In this document: positions 23,376 through 33,636 of the stretch, piece by piece
Numbering within the stretch: position 1 is the first letter of the stretch
Layout: each line of letters opens with the position of its first letter
NCBI GenBank assembly: GCA_027405735.1
Contig: JAPEHQ010000024.1
Location: 124,001 to 188,000, forward strand
Reading direction: 5' to 3'
DNA: 64,000 nucleotides
Source: Mucor racemosus
Taxonomy: Eukaryota; Mucoromycota; Mucoromycetes; Mucorales; Mucoraceae
The notes under the pieces: model-generated
Seen by the model: only the letters and a program-made list of their open reading frames with translations
Database searches by the model: none
Told to the model about the DNA's origin: nothing
Translations under genes and position numbers: made by a program

Positions 23376-26070
23376 GATTTATCGAGACTTTGTAAATTAA
23401 AATCAACGTAAAAAGTGCCGTTTTGTTTAGGACATAGACTATACTGGGTACATGTATTACTAGTAGAAGTGTTCAAAGGATTATTTAGACATTATTCTTA
23501 GCATAGAATGATGAGTATGAGGTGATAATGATGTATGCCAATTTTATTTCATTTAGTTATGCTACATTTAGTCTATGATGAAATGGTGTAGCCTGAGATT
23601 CTGAAGTGAGCCAATCATGAACTCGTTCCTGGAAATGGAATTCAACTATTCCATTTGCATCAACATTCACGGTCTAAAGTAAATCGAGCATGAAGATCCT
23701 ATATACTTAACTTGGTCGCATCCTACTAAACTTGCTATGGCCAACCTATTATATCATCATGTTGTAATCAGCTAGTTCTTCAAGACAATGAAATTATCCT
23801 TTCATACACTCTGTATTGTAGACTCTATATCCACGCTTCCAAAACATATAAATACCCTGAATCCTGATGTCGTTCGAGATGGATTCATTATCTTTTTTAC
23901 CTACAATATACTCAATAAATATATCTAGTTTTAACTTTATTTTCTAGTTATTCATTGTGTATATTTAAACACGTTTATTAGAATGAATTAAATATGGGTT
24001 TATATACAGTAGTTATTGGGATCGTGTGATAAGATTATATTTTATGAGAGATACTTGGAATTTAAGTTATTTTATTATTATCAAGTGTTTTTAGTATGTA
24101 ATTCCACTGCAGGTATAATATTTAGTATTATTAGCTACTAAATGCCATTTTATGTTGAAATTCAATGATTGATATCGGATTTTCATAATTGTTCCTGAAT
24201 CTATAAGTGTTAGATTTTTGATACACTATATCACATATAATACAGGGCAACTTTATCCAGTTTACGTAATTTCAGCTTCCAAAATATCAAAATATGACGC
24301 ATTTTGATCTAATATTAAACTGAAAATATATAGTGTAGTGCTTAGGCTTTCACTTGGATTTACTCGCTTGCTTATATGCTTGTGCTTCACTTGCTTGGCT
24401 TTTTGAAAAATTAGATAATGCTTGGTTTATGCTTGTTGCTTGCTTTCAAAACTGAAAATGCTCAATATATAACTGCTCCATGAGCCGTTGCTTGGGCTCG
24501 GGCTTGCTTGATTAATTTTTGAATATTTCAGACTCGGCAGATGCTTGCTGGAATTGCTTGCGCTTGCTTTGATTAATACAAATTATTGACCCACTGAATA
24601 TTTTTTGAGGAAATTAAACCAACAATCGGGCCCTGTGTTAGTTTCTAATAATGTGTTAAAAAAATTGTTGATAAACATATATCGTAATTATCATTGGACT
24701 TTATGAACAAAATATCTTCATAAATAGGATGAAAACAACCTAATAAAATGGCATAAGAATTATAACCAAAAGTAACACTATATACTACCATATATTACAA
24801 TTACTTTTTCAGCTCAAATTACAAAGATTGAAACTAAAAGAAAAAAAGAAACTAGATCGACAGAATTTTTTTGACACATACAGTATATAAACCCCTGGGT
24901 GTGTTTTAAAAAAAGGTGTTTTTTCATTATAGATTAAATGTGTGATCCACATTTTTATCAATGGTCACTCTTCCAAAAAAAAATGCCGAACAATCTCCGG
25001 ACGCGCCAATCTAATAATATTATTTCCAAGCTGTAAATTTCTAGAAAAAGTTACCGGACAGTCCGAGCGCGGCTGTTTAAATATCTCAAACAACTGTGAG
25101 ATGCAGGTATCGAAATTTCATACAAAAACTAAGGTCCGACTGTATAATTAATTATTCAAAGGCTTATTATTTTATGTAGTGTATAAAACACAACATTAGC
25201 CTAATAACGGGTTTAACTTGGAAAGTATAAATGATAAACCGGATTCGAAAAAAATTCTACAAAACCACAGATTTAAAAGATTGTTTATAAAAATATACAT
25301 GATATTCATTTAATTTTAGAATATATCCGTCTTGGTATTCAAACACATATTGGTATTTTTTATTCGAAAAAAGGTTTTCTTATAAATTGTTTTTATATTC
25401 TTTAACATTTAACATAAAGGACACGGGGGTATTTTGGAATTTCAGAAAAAAGTTCATTTTTAAAAATTTACCCAGAGGCAAGCAAATATTTTATTATTTT
25501 TTCATTTCGCACAGCATTTATTCTACCATTAAAAAAAAGATGGACGTATTATATTATGGATGTTCTAGAGCCGAGCTTATACTAGTAAATCTGGCTGGCA
25601 AAATCTGGCTCGGCAACAACGCTATATGATATCATGGAAATGATTTAATTTTTGATTTTTAACATTATTTAACTAGGAAAACCATGATAACACTAAAATA
25701 ATGTATATAATAACTGATTTTATTTAAGTACATTTACACACATTTACGTACATTATGTACATATTAATTAATGTCAACATGGATTTTTTACATTATTTTT
25801 TTCAGAGTGTGATCGTAGTGTTGTAGTTTTTTTTTTCCTGCAAAACATAACTGGGAGAGATGTATATTTTATGGGAATTAATCTTAAAAATACCCTTAAC
25901 ACATATATTTGACTATTTTTTACATCATAACATCACAACATCACAATCATCTGTGTGACATAAGGCTGAAAACCCTTTTTAAAAAGTTAATCTTATATAA
26001 CGCAATTACTGTATGCTATTAAAGTATTCTATGGCTTCTTATATGAGAACATTTCCAATTCAAACGTGTA
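23376..26070. other. Repeat-derived AT-rich region, no gene recognised
   Basis: No gene was recognised. About 24,330-24,580 is a low-complexity stretch with many irregular copies of GCTTG and CTTGC. Sequence at about 24,035-24,112 recurs inverted at about 31,721-31,798. Short frames (24942-25151, 25387-25629) show no domain. Confidence 0.5.
24035..24112 (-). repeat. Short dispersed repeat shared with 31.7 kb
   Basis: On the minus strand it starts TGCAGTGGAATTACATAC and runs to CTCATA, matching 31,721-31,798 on the plus strand with a few changes. The TG start suggests an LTR edge, but no matching end or target duplication was found. Confidence 0.5.
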
Positions 26071-26397
26071 TGATTCATCAGAATATCAGAATATATAAAT
26101 GTAAAATAAAACTAGGAATTTTCTCAAGAGATATCGTTTATCAAAAGGAAATAAAGAGAGTTCATATATACTAACTGGGTTGAGCGAGGGAAATGAAAAT
26201 GTTGTGATAAGGATTATAGTAAATTTTATCTATTATACTAATGTGGTATGATGGTGGAACATCATACAGTAGTATCATACAGTAATGTTGTCACGCTGGA
26301 ACCGTGGCTCCCTGGACGTTTAATTGGCCTGACTTTTGATTTTTGAACTATTGTTTTACTTTTGGATTATTGACATCCGGTTAATAATGATACATCA
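26071..26397 (-). mobile_element. LTR-like element (327 bp), TGATGTATCA family, copy 1
   Basis: On the minus strand it starts TGATGTATCATT and ends GATGAATCA, giving inverted TGATNYATCA ends. The copy at 48,381-48,690 has the same ends and similar interior, including a TATA-like motif. The flanking pentamers GTGTA and GTTTA differ at one base, as expected for an older insertion. Confidence 0.65.
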
Positions 26398-26435
26398 GTT
26401 TATAATAAAAGATAAATTGACAGATTGTACTAGTG

Positions 26436-27195
26436 TTACAATTGAGATTGTAGTAAAGTGAATATGAAATAAAGAATAAGAGAATAGAGTATAGCCAATG
26501 CAGTGATATCTATTAAATGAGCAACAGGTTTTAAGTTGTCCAACTATAATAAATGTTTTATATAAATATATAAAACGAAATGAATAAAGAAAAATAAGAA
26601 ATGTACAATGAAATATATATAAAATAGTTCAAGGGATCTTATAAAATAGTAAATGTAAAGTAAAGAATATCAAAATTGATATGAAGAATAGTATATAATC
26701 AAAATATAGGTAAGAAATAAGATATGTCTATTGATTGTTCTTTTTAAATGTTGTTATTTATACTAATGTTTGTCTGTTAGAACATCCTTGATGTTGATAA
26801 TTTTATTTAAATTTGATACTAAAATGTCTTTACTGACATCTAAAGAAAAGTTGAGTTTGCAGATTGTAATAATATGAGATGTGGTTACATCCGTATATTT
26901 CCATGAATATGTGTTAATTTATAATCACTGAGTAAAGATTTGGAAAGATTAGGTAAAGATTTCAGATGATATTGATCCTGTCAATATTCGGTTATGTTGT
27001 ATTTATGGTAATTGAATCTGTTGTTCGTTTTGTATGAGTTGTAAAATAATACAATGGGAGATTAAATCAATAGTATTATATAAGATTTGGTGAATTTCGT
27101 GTATGATTCGTGTTACTTCTGAACTAGAATCTGGAAGTATAATATAATTTTTGGGGATCAAGATTGTTTGTTTATTTTTGATTGATAGTGTTACA
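26436..27195 (-). mobile_element. LTR-like element, left arm of an inverted pair
   Basis: The block is bounded by TGTTACA at both ends on the plus strand. Its first part (about 26,440-26,650) is the reverse complement of about 27,700-27,920, so the two blocks face each other. Flanking pentamers do not match. It could be a solo LTR or one end of a larger rearranged element. Confidence 0.45.
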
Positions 27196-27314
27196 AATCG
27201 AACATTTATTATTTGAATAAACTCTTTTTTTTTGTTACCCTTGAACTCATCTTTCCAAATCTGTCACAATCTGTCAAAAGTAAAATCAAACACAAATTCA
27301 AAGCACGAAGGCTT

Positions 27315-27928
27315 TGTAACAACACCCATATATTCATACAGATTCCTTTTTAATCAAACTTCTGGAGACTCGACTCTCTTTAATCCATAAATTTATTATA
27401 TAATCCCTGCATTCAAGATACGACAACCATTTGATCTTGCCATGACTCACAATTACTCTTATTTTGCCCCAATTATTGGAAGGAGATCAGTTAAAGATTG
27501 ATCTCGAACATATTATCTACCTAGACATAGAAATTATTAGAAACAATTAGAAATTATACAATTATTATAAAAAGGAAGCTATAGACTTCAACCAAATAAA
27601 GATCATCTTATATCTTACATACTTTATATCATATCTAAATTGCTCGCTATTCTATTAGTTAGGAGCTCAATTGTCTTTTATCCTTTTATATTACATTACA
27701 TTATATACTAGATCCCTTGAACTGTCGTTAGAAGTTCATTGTACCTTTTCCACATTTACATCTTTCGTTTTATATACATTTATATAAAACATTTACTTAC
27801 TAGTTGGACAACTATAAACCTGGTGCTCATTGAATAGACATTACTGCTCTGGCAATATCTATTTTATTTACTTTCAATCCTACTTTCTCTTATTACTTTA
27901 TCACTTTCACTAGTTACCGCTCGTAACA
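27315..27928 (+). mobile_element. LTR-like element, right arm of an inverted pair
   Basis: It begins TGTAACAACACC and ends CTCGTAACA. Its 3' half is similar to the reverse complement of 26,440-26,650, while its 5' half differs from the other arm. Flanking pentamers do not match, so the exact ends are provisional. Confidence 0.45.
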
Positions 27929-28087
27929 ATAGTGATTTATTTTAAGAAAAAAAAAGAAGAGTTGCTGTTCGATTTGCAACACTTGATAGGAGGGCTTCAG
28001 GCTTCAAGCTGACATTGTACAAAAAGATCCAAGCAAAAAAATAGGACTACAAACGTCTCATGTTAAACATGAGACTGCAAAAAAAAA

Positions 28088-28161
28088 TGATTCTGTCCGG
28101 GTTCGAACCGAAGACCTTCGCCGTGTAAAGGCGACGCGATAACCAACTACGCCACAGAACC
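28088..28161 (-). tRNA. tRNA-Val (UAC anticodon)
   Basis: On the minus strand the sequence starts GGTTCTGTGGCGTAGTTGG and folds into a full cloverleaf: acceptor GGTTCTG with CAGAATC, D arm with AGTTGGTT, anticodon stem TCGCC/GGCGA enclosing loop TTTACAC (anticodon UAC, valine), and T arm with GGTTCGAAC. There is no intron. The discriminator is A, and seven T follow on the transcribed strand, a normal RNA polymerase III stop. The GGTTCGAAC and AGTTGGTT segments also supply the internal B-box and A-box promoter elements. Confidence 0.96.
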
Positions 28162-28384
28162 ATTATATGCATATAAAAATTTTAACAAATATAGATACCA
28201 TTGTACATAAGGTACAAATCACGTGATTTTAATTTTTCTTTTTGCTATTTCTTCAATGAATCCATTATATACATATGGAAACTCGATGAATATTTGACGA
28301 TTAACATATAGTTCTTCAGAGTAAGCAATTACTCGAGAGAAATCAATTGAGAAAGCTATAAAACAGCGATTATTATAAGATATT

Positions 28385-28985
28385 CATATGAAAATATCGA
28401 CTGTTGTGCCTTTCTCTCCGATTCACTTAATAAAGATACATTAAGCTCTTATATCAGTAATGCATCTCAGAAGAAAAAAAAACACGGGATTGATTTGCAG
28501 ACCCAAGTTCATAAAGTCTTAGCAAGCAAGAAAATTGTTTTATTAAGAAATGGTCAACAATGTAAGAAGTTTATTGAGCAGGTTGATGTGGATTCTCTCT
28601 TAAAAATTACCAGATCAGATGATGCAGCATTGAATACAGAAATCAAGGTTGATACCAATATACCATTATATATCTAAAGTTGGCTGCACTACTTCGTGGC
28701 TTAAATAAGACTATTGACAGAAGAACTACGAAGATTTACAGCTAGATCAGTTATATGCGGAAGTTAACGAAGAAGATGGTGTTATTATCGAGATATTTTC
28801 TAATTTGGTCCAGAAGCTGCCCAATCAAGAGCGTCTATCTCATGTTGGAGAAATGGTGCTTACTGTAAACTTCCTTCTTATCATTGTCTTACTTTGTTCA
28901 AGAATTGGGCACAGTGATTAATAATTATTATTTACGATGAGCGAATTATAGGTCCGCAACAGAAGGGCCCCTTTGGTGATGGTAA
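28385..28985 (+). pseudogene. Decayed gene fragment of an unnamed family
   Basis: Successive frames give one continuous protein-like reading: HGIDLQTQVHKVLASKK to NIPLYI (frame 28495-28677), then LAALLRGLNKTIDRRTTK after a one-base shift, then LDQLYAEVNEEDGVIIEIF and RLSHVGEMVLTVNF after a second shift, and a trailing QQKGPFGD near 28,955. There is no start codon and the carboxy part is missing. The style resembles large Mucorales-specific hypothetical protein families, but this is from memory and no domain can be named. Confidence 0.5.
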
Positions 28986-29530
28986 CTTTTTTGTTTCATT
29001 TAATGCAATTGATTACTGTAGCTTATTCAAGCATAAGAAAATAAAAACTGGAATAAAAAAAGTAACAATTTTATATGACTGTTGTATAATTACAGGTTTT
29101 TAGTCTTAATTGGTAGAAGAAAGGGCGAATTTATTTATTCATTTATCGTTAATCTTAGGGGATACAAAAAAAATGCTTAGGGGATATAACTTTTTTTAGT
29201 CCGGGCCCGAAAGAAAACAGCAGAATAATATAATAGTAAAAAAAGGGTAAAGAGTTCTACAAATTTAATGATGATAATTTAGCTCTCTTTATCGGTGCAA
29301 TAATCTAAAAAGATAGCTCAATGATGTAGTATCAAATGTGTGGTGCTCTTATAAGTAAGATGCTCTTTTTTTTTAATACAGAAGCATACCACCTGCTGTC
29401 TTATCGTATATCTATATGTATACAATCGTATTAGTGCTCTGCTTCTCATTTTGAGCGATTCCAAGTTTTGATATTTTAGGCGAAACTAGATGCTTTCTTC
29501 TGGCGGGCGATACTACAGACTGGATAGATA
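28986..29530. other. Intergenic, no gene recognised
   Basis: AT-rich sequence between the decayed gene fragment and the left end of the Tc1 element. Nothing was recognised. Confidence 0.5.
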
Positions 29531-29778
29531 CAGTGAGTCGCAAAACCCTCCTTTCAATGATTTGGAAATTTGAATGAAAATAACTATAACTTTCTCAGTT
29601 TCAATCGGAGATACACTAAATTTCTATTTAAAGTAATTCAAACATTTTTAATTATTTTCAAAAAGTCCGATTCAATTAATTAAAGGCCCGAAAAACTACG
29701 CAAGTTTAAAAAAAGGTACATCATTGAAAGGGTTTTGCACGCATTATCAAAAAAAAATTGAAGCTTATTTAAATGCAG

Positions 29779-31347
29779 TCAATAATCAATACCGTAACCT
29801 TTTGCTTTAATACAAGCTTTTACACAATTAGGCATACTCGAAATAACCTTTTGATATTCCCCAACTGTTATGTTGTCATACCAAATCTCTTGAGTTTTGT
29901 CCCAAATATAATTCATCACTTTTGGGGATGTATCGTATTCGTTTAGGCGGATTTTCAATAACCTCCACATATTTTCAATGGGATTAAGGTCTGGAGATTG
30001 CGCTGGCCATGACATTACTTCATATTTTTTTGTTTTGAAGTCTTCTTTCATTAAATTAGAGGTGTGCTTAGAATCGTTATCTTGTTGAAGGATAACCTAA
30101 TTACGACGCAACTTCAATTTTTGACACATGTCGTCAATGAATTTCTCCAAATCATCATCAATAATAGTTCTGTATAGGTTGGAGTTCATATTACCTTTGA
30201 TCTTGGACAACCAAACGACACCAGACCAAGAAATAGAGCTCCAAATCATGATACGACCGTCTCCATTTTTTCTTGTTTTTTGAGATGCTTAGGTTTTATC
30301 TCCTCGCTGTCTCTTTTCCAGCACCAAATTCGATCATCCGAGTTAAAACGGTTAATTCTAGCCTCATCAGTAAATATAACATGCTTTCAGTCATCCAAAG
30401 TCCAATCAATTCTGTTTTTACATCAGCGGAGGCGATCCTTTGCATTTTCATCACTAATTTCTGGCTTTTTTATCTTAGGTAATGCGCCTAAACCATTATC
30501 CCGAAGAGCCCTCCTAGTACTGTATTCGCACTGCCATTAACGTGTATATTACGATGAAGCTCTTTTTTTTTGGCTTGTGCCGCATTATCCAAGCCACCTT
30601 TGGTGATTTTATGGACACAATATCTCGTATCCGCAGTAGTCAGCTTAGATGGTCGGTCTCCTTTAAGTTTTTCTCGGTCAGGACAGGCCTTTTTTCCAAT
30701 ATGTCGTATATTTTCAGGATTGATAAATAGTACTTAAAAAAGAATACAATTATAAAAGAATGAGTAATTAATCAGTTCTTCAACTGTATAATAAAAACAA
30801 GATATCGTTTATTTAGATGTAAAAGTATGGCCTTTTATATTGATTAGACATTGAGATCCTGAGATGTAATTTAAGGCACTATTGAACTATTGGATCTGTT
30901 TGATAGTAATCTATGGATTGAAATGGATCAATCATAATTTAACCGTTCTTGCAGAGCTTGTGAGTTGTGTTGTTTCAATGCTGCGCTAAATATGCTTGGA
31001 TGTTGATTTGATAACTACTTGATTGGTTAACTGCTGGGATGAAATAATGTGGTGTCATAATTGAGGTCCAAGCGTTTTTGGTAATTACTGGATTAAACTT
31101 GGTACGCTAGGAGTTTCTTATATCCGATATCAAGACTTGCACTTCAATACATGTCGTAGTCAATAGATTGTAAGATGTATTGATACTGTAGAAGGTGATA
31201 ATGTATGATACTAGTAGGTGGAATACAACACAATACAATATACTGTGGCTTGACTAACAGCTACACGACGAGCAATTTCCGATACGGTATGGCCTGAATT
31301 TACAGAGAGATAACGTCATTACGTTTGGCATCCGATACAGTTTTCAT
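29779..31347 (-). pseudogene. Tc1 transposase (DD34E), inactivated
   Basis: Starting at the ATG at 31,345-31,347, the reading gives an amino-terminal helix-turn-helix (VSEIARRVAVSQATV) after a one-base shift, then, beyond the inserted LTR, a second DNA-binding region, and a catalytic domain with the first Asp in FTDEARINRF, the second in VILQQDNDSKH and the Glu in SPDLNPIENMW. The last two are separated by 34 residues, the Tc1 DD34E spacing. It is inactive: several in-frame stops (for example TAG just before VILQQ, and TGA before CKNRIDW), frameshifts, and the LTR insertion. The longest intact piece is 29779-30051. An intact enzyme would cut at the element's ends and insert it at TA. Confidence 0.9.
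30702..31230. mobile_element. Solo LTR inside the Tc1 transposase (529 bp), duplication CAATA
   Basis: It starts TGTCGTATATTTTC and ends GAATACAACA, and is flanked by CAATA at 30,697-30,701 and 31,231-31,235. The Tc1 transposase reading continues on both sides. It is the cleanest of three copies of this LTR family in the window (others at 18,702-19,235 and 50,905-51,381). Confidence 0.92.
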
Positions 31348-31720
31348 CTTGATGATTTTGCTTGAAACTACTAGTAAAAAAGGCAGGGTAAAAGTCGAAA
31401 AACATCTCATATATTTTCCGCATATTTCTCTGTTTTATAAGATATCCAGCGTTAATGTACAAGTTAAGGGCTACAAAATTGTAATTTTAAGCATGTGCGT
31501 GCAAAACCCTTTCAATGGTGTATCTTTTTTTAAACTTACATAGTTTTTTCGGACCTTTAATTAATTAAATTGGACTTTTTGAAAATAATTTAAAAACGTT
31601 TGAATTACTTAAAATAGAAATTTAGTGTATCTCCGATTGAAACTGAGAAAGTTATAGTTATTTTCATTCAAATTTCCAAATGATTGAAAGGGTTTTGCGA
31701 CTCACTGTATGATATCAGGT

Positions 31721-32450
31721 CTGCAGTGGAATTACATACTAAAAACGCTTGATAAAAATAAAACAACCTAAATTCCAAGTGTCGCTCATAAGATATGATG
31801 CCACTTGAAATGTAAACAACAATAATAAACAAACACTTCAATTGAACACAATAACAAACGCATGCTAAAAATATGAAATACCCTTTTTGAACCATACATG
31901 TCGTGTAGATGATAGCACCCTTGATCACGGCGCAATCAATTACACAAATGACATATATATCAAAACAGGATTCTATCCAAATCAATAATGATAATAAACA
32001 AAGATATTAATTTAGTCAACTACTCATCTATATCGAAGTTGCACTATCAATATAAATAAAATTCAAGCATATAAAAAACTACCCCTTAAAAATCAAGGTT
32101 ACATAAAATAGATATAATAACAGAAATAAACAAAACAACCATTTCCCAAAAGGTCGATATTGTCACACTTGACATACAATCCCTTATGGTCAATGCTCTA
32201 CACAATTTACCCCTTAAAATATCAAATCAATAGCAATGTACTCAAAACTGGAAGATTACTAAATATACATCCATTCAAGTCTGATGGTATCCAAGTTCTC
32301 TAAATCACTATAAATACCCTCATACTTTTCAATTATTTTAACTCTTCAGAAATCTTTTGTAATAAAAACTTTAGCTGATTATAATTGTATTTCTACTGCT
32401 TTTATTTTTTATATTTTTTTTATTTTAGTAAATAACATCGTAATTTACTG
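31721..32450. repeat. Short repeat (31.7 kb) and repeat B, copy 2 (unoccupied)
   Basis: 31,721-31,798 matches 24,035-24,112 in reverse. From about 31,948 to 32,450 the sequence is repeat B without the two LTRs that interrupt the copy at 2,198-3,400: ...GTCAACTACTCATCTATAT... near 32,020 and ...CTGCTTTTATTTTT... near 32,397 show the empty sites. The 150 bases between the two repeats are unassigned. Confidence 0.7.
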
Positions 32451-32862
32451 CAAGGTTTCTCTCTTATGTGATTTGTATTATTGATCACGATACTTGGACA
32501 ACGTTTAAGTAATAAACCATGATTGATTCAATAGTGTAAATTAACCATTCATATCTTCAATTTTTCTCATTCAAAAAAGCATGACAGAATTAATGTGCGT
32601 AGCACTCACCAGTAATAAAACCCAAGTGGTTAAATTCATTGAAATTTGTATTTATTCGCGAAGTAACGTTTATTTTAAAATAGCTTTTTCAGTTCTCAAT
32701 CACTTTTGCACAAGCAATTGATTAACAGGATCTACCACGTGAAGGTAAAAGCTTAACAGATCCCAAGGGGGGGGGGTATAAGGTCGTTAATGACGGCAAG
32801 AATAAAGAGAAATAAAAAGGGTAAAATGTGAAATAAATGTAAAAGGCAAAAATTCGCGTCTG

Positions 32863-33115
32863 CAGAGAGGGAGGGAAAGCCGATGATGAAATTTTAACTA
32901 TCGTCAGTCTATGCATCTGCCCAGCTTAAAGATACGTCTATTGAGAGTCTACAGAGAGGGAGGGAAAGCCGAAGTTGGCAAGTATTCCAACATTCGTCAG
33001 TCTGTCATCTGCCCAACATAACAATAGCATAGCAAATACCAGTAAGCTTGCAGAGAGGGAGGGAAAGCCGATGATAAAAGTTTTCAACGCTCGTCAGTCT
33101 ATCATCTGCCCAGCT
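32863..33115. repeat. Three tandem units of about 65-100 bp with two conserved boxes
   Basis: Units begin at 32,863, 32,952 and 33,051 (spacings 89 and 99). Each opens with the purine-rich box CAGAGAGGGAGGGAAAGCCG and, some 25-30 bases later, has TCGTCAGTCT followed by CATCTGCCCA. Between the boxes the sequence differs but can form a small hairpin: GATGATA with TATCATC in unit 3 and CGAAGTTGG with CCAACATTCG in unit 2. No coding frame runs through all three. Function unknown. Confidence 0.8.
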
Positions 33116-33350
33116 AAAAAGTTCCCATAACAAAGAACAAAAAATGGTGTTTAATAAACCATCAGCGAAATAGTATACATCGATAGCTAAAATCAAAATT
33201 TGATGAGAGGTAAGTTAAACGTCTTTGCATCAGAAAAGCTTTCCAACTTCATCTTACCATCTAGATTCCATATTTAAATAATACACAGTTGATTAGCAAA
33301 ATAAAAAGCACTCATTACCCTATGACTGTAACTAGAATCGAAGAAAAATA

Positions 33351-33412
33351 AATGATGACGTGAAGTTTCAACAAAAAATGATGACGTGAAGTTTCAACAA
33401 AAAATGATGACG
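33351..33412. repeat. Tandem repeat, 26-bp unit, 2.4 copies
   Basis: The unit AATGATGACGTGAAGTTTCA plus six bases starts at 33,351, 33,377 and 33,403. It lies on the left side of a dead transposase and may be part of that element's subterminal region. Confidence 0.85.
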
Positions 33413-33456
33413 ATTTATTCTGATCTTATTTCGCTGAGCGAAAATCTCGAAAACGA

Positions 33457-33531
33457 CAATCATTTGCTGACAAACGGCCAATCATTTGCTGACAAACGGC
33501 CAATCATTTGCTGACAAACGGCCAATCATTT
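33457..33531. repeat. Tandem repeat, 22-bp unit, 3.4 copies
   Basis: Exact 22-bp units (core ATCATTTGCTGACAAACGG) start at 33,457, 33,479 and 33,501, with a partial fourth at 33,523. They are head-to-tail without spacers. Their position about 100 bp before the transposase start suggests transposase-binding or regulatory repeats of the element. Confidence 0.85.
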
Positions 33532-33636
33532 TCTAGGTAGCGCCATTTATTTTTAGATAACCGACGTTTATTTTCGCCATTTCTTTTTATTTTTTTTTTG
33601 TTTTTGTTTCTGGTACCAGATCATTTGGAAATTAAC

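Larger units (their letters stand above)
29531..31707 (-). mobile_element. Tc1-family DNA transposon with long inverted repeats, interrupted by a solo LTR
   Basis: The ends are CAGTGAGTCGCAAAACCC on the left and its reverse complement on the right, flanked by TA (29529-29530 and 31708-31709), the Tc1/mariner target duplication. The inverted repeats are about 209 bp (29531-29739 and 31499-31707) and nearly identical. Each carries the motif GCAAAACCC near its outer edge and its inverse, GGGTTTTGC, at its inner edge. Without the 529-bp LTR at 30,702-31,230 and its 5-bp duplication the element would be 1,643 bp, a typical Tc1 length. Confidence 0.92.

Noticed and set aside
32863..33115. C/D-box snoRNA cluster
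   Set aside because: An ATGATGA C-box-like motif is present only in the first unit and no consistent D box or terminal stem was found.
33457..33531. CRISPR-like direct repeats
   Set aside because: Units are head-to-tail with no spacers, and the window is eukaryotic.
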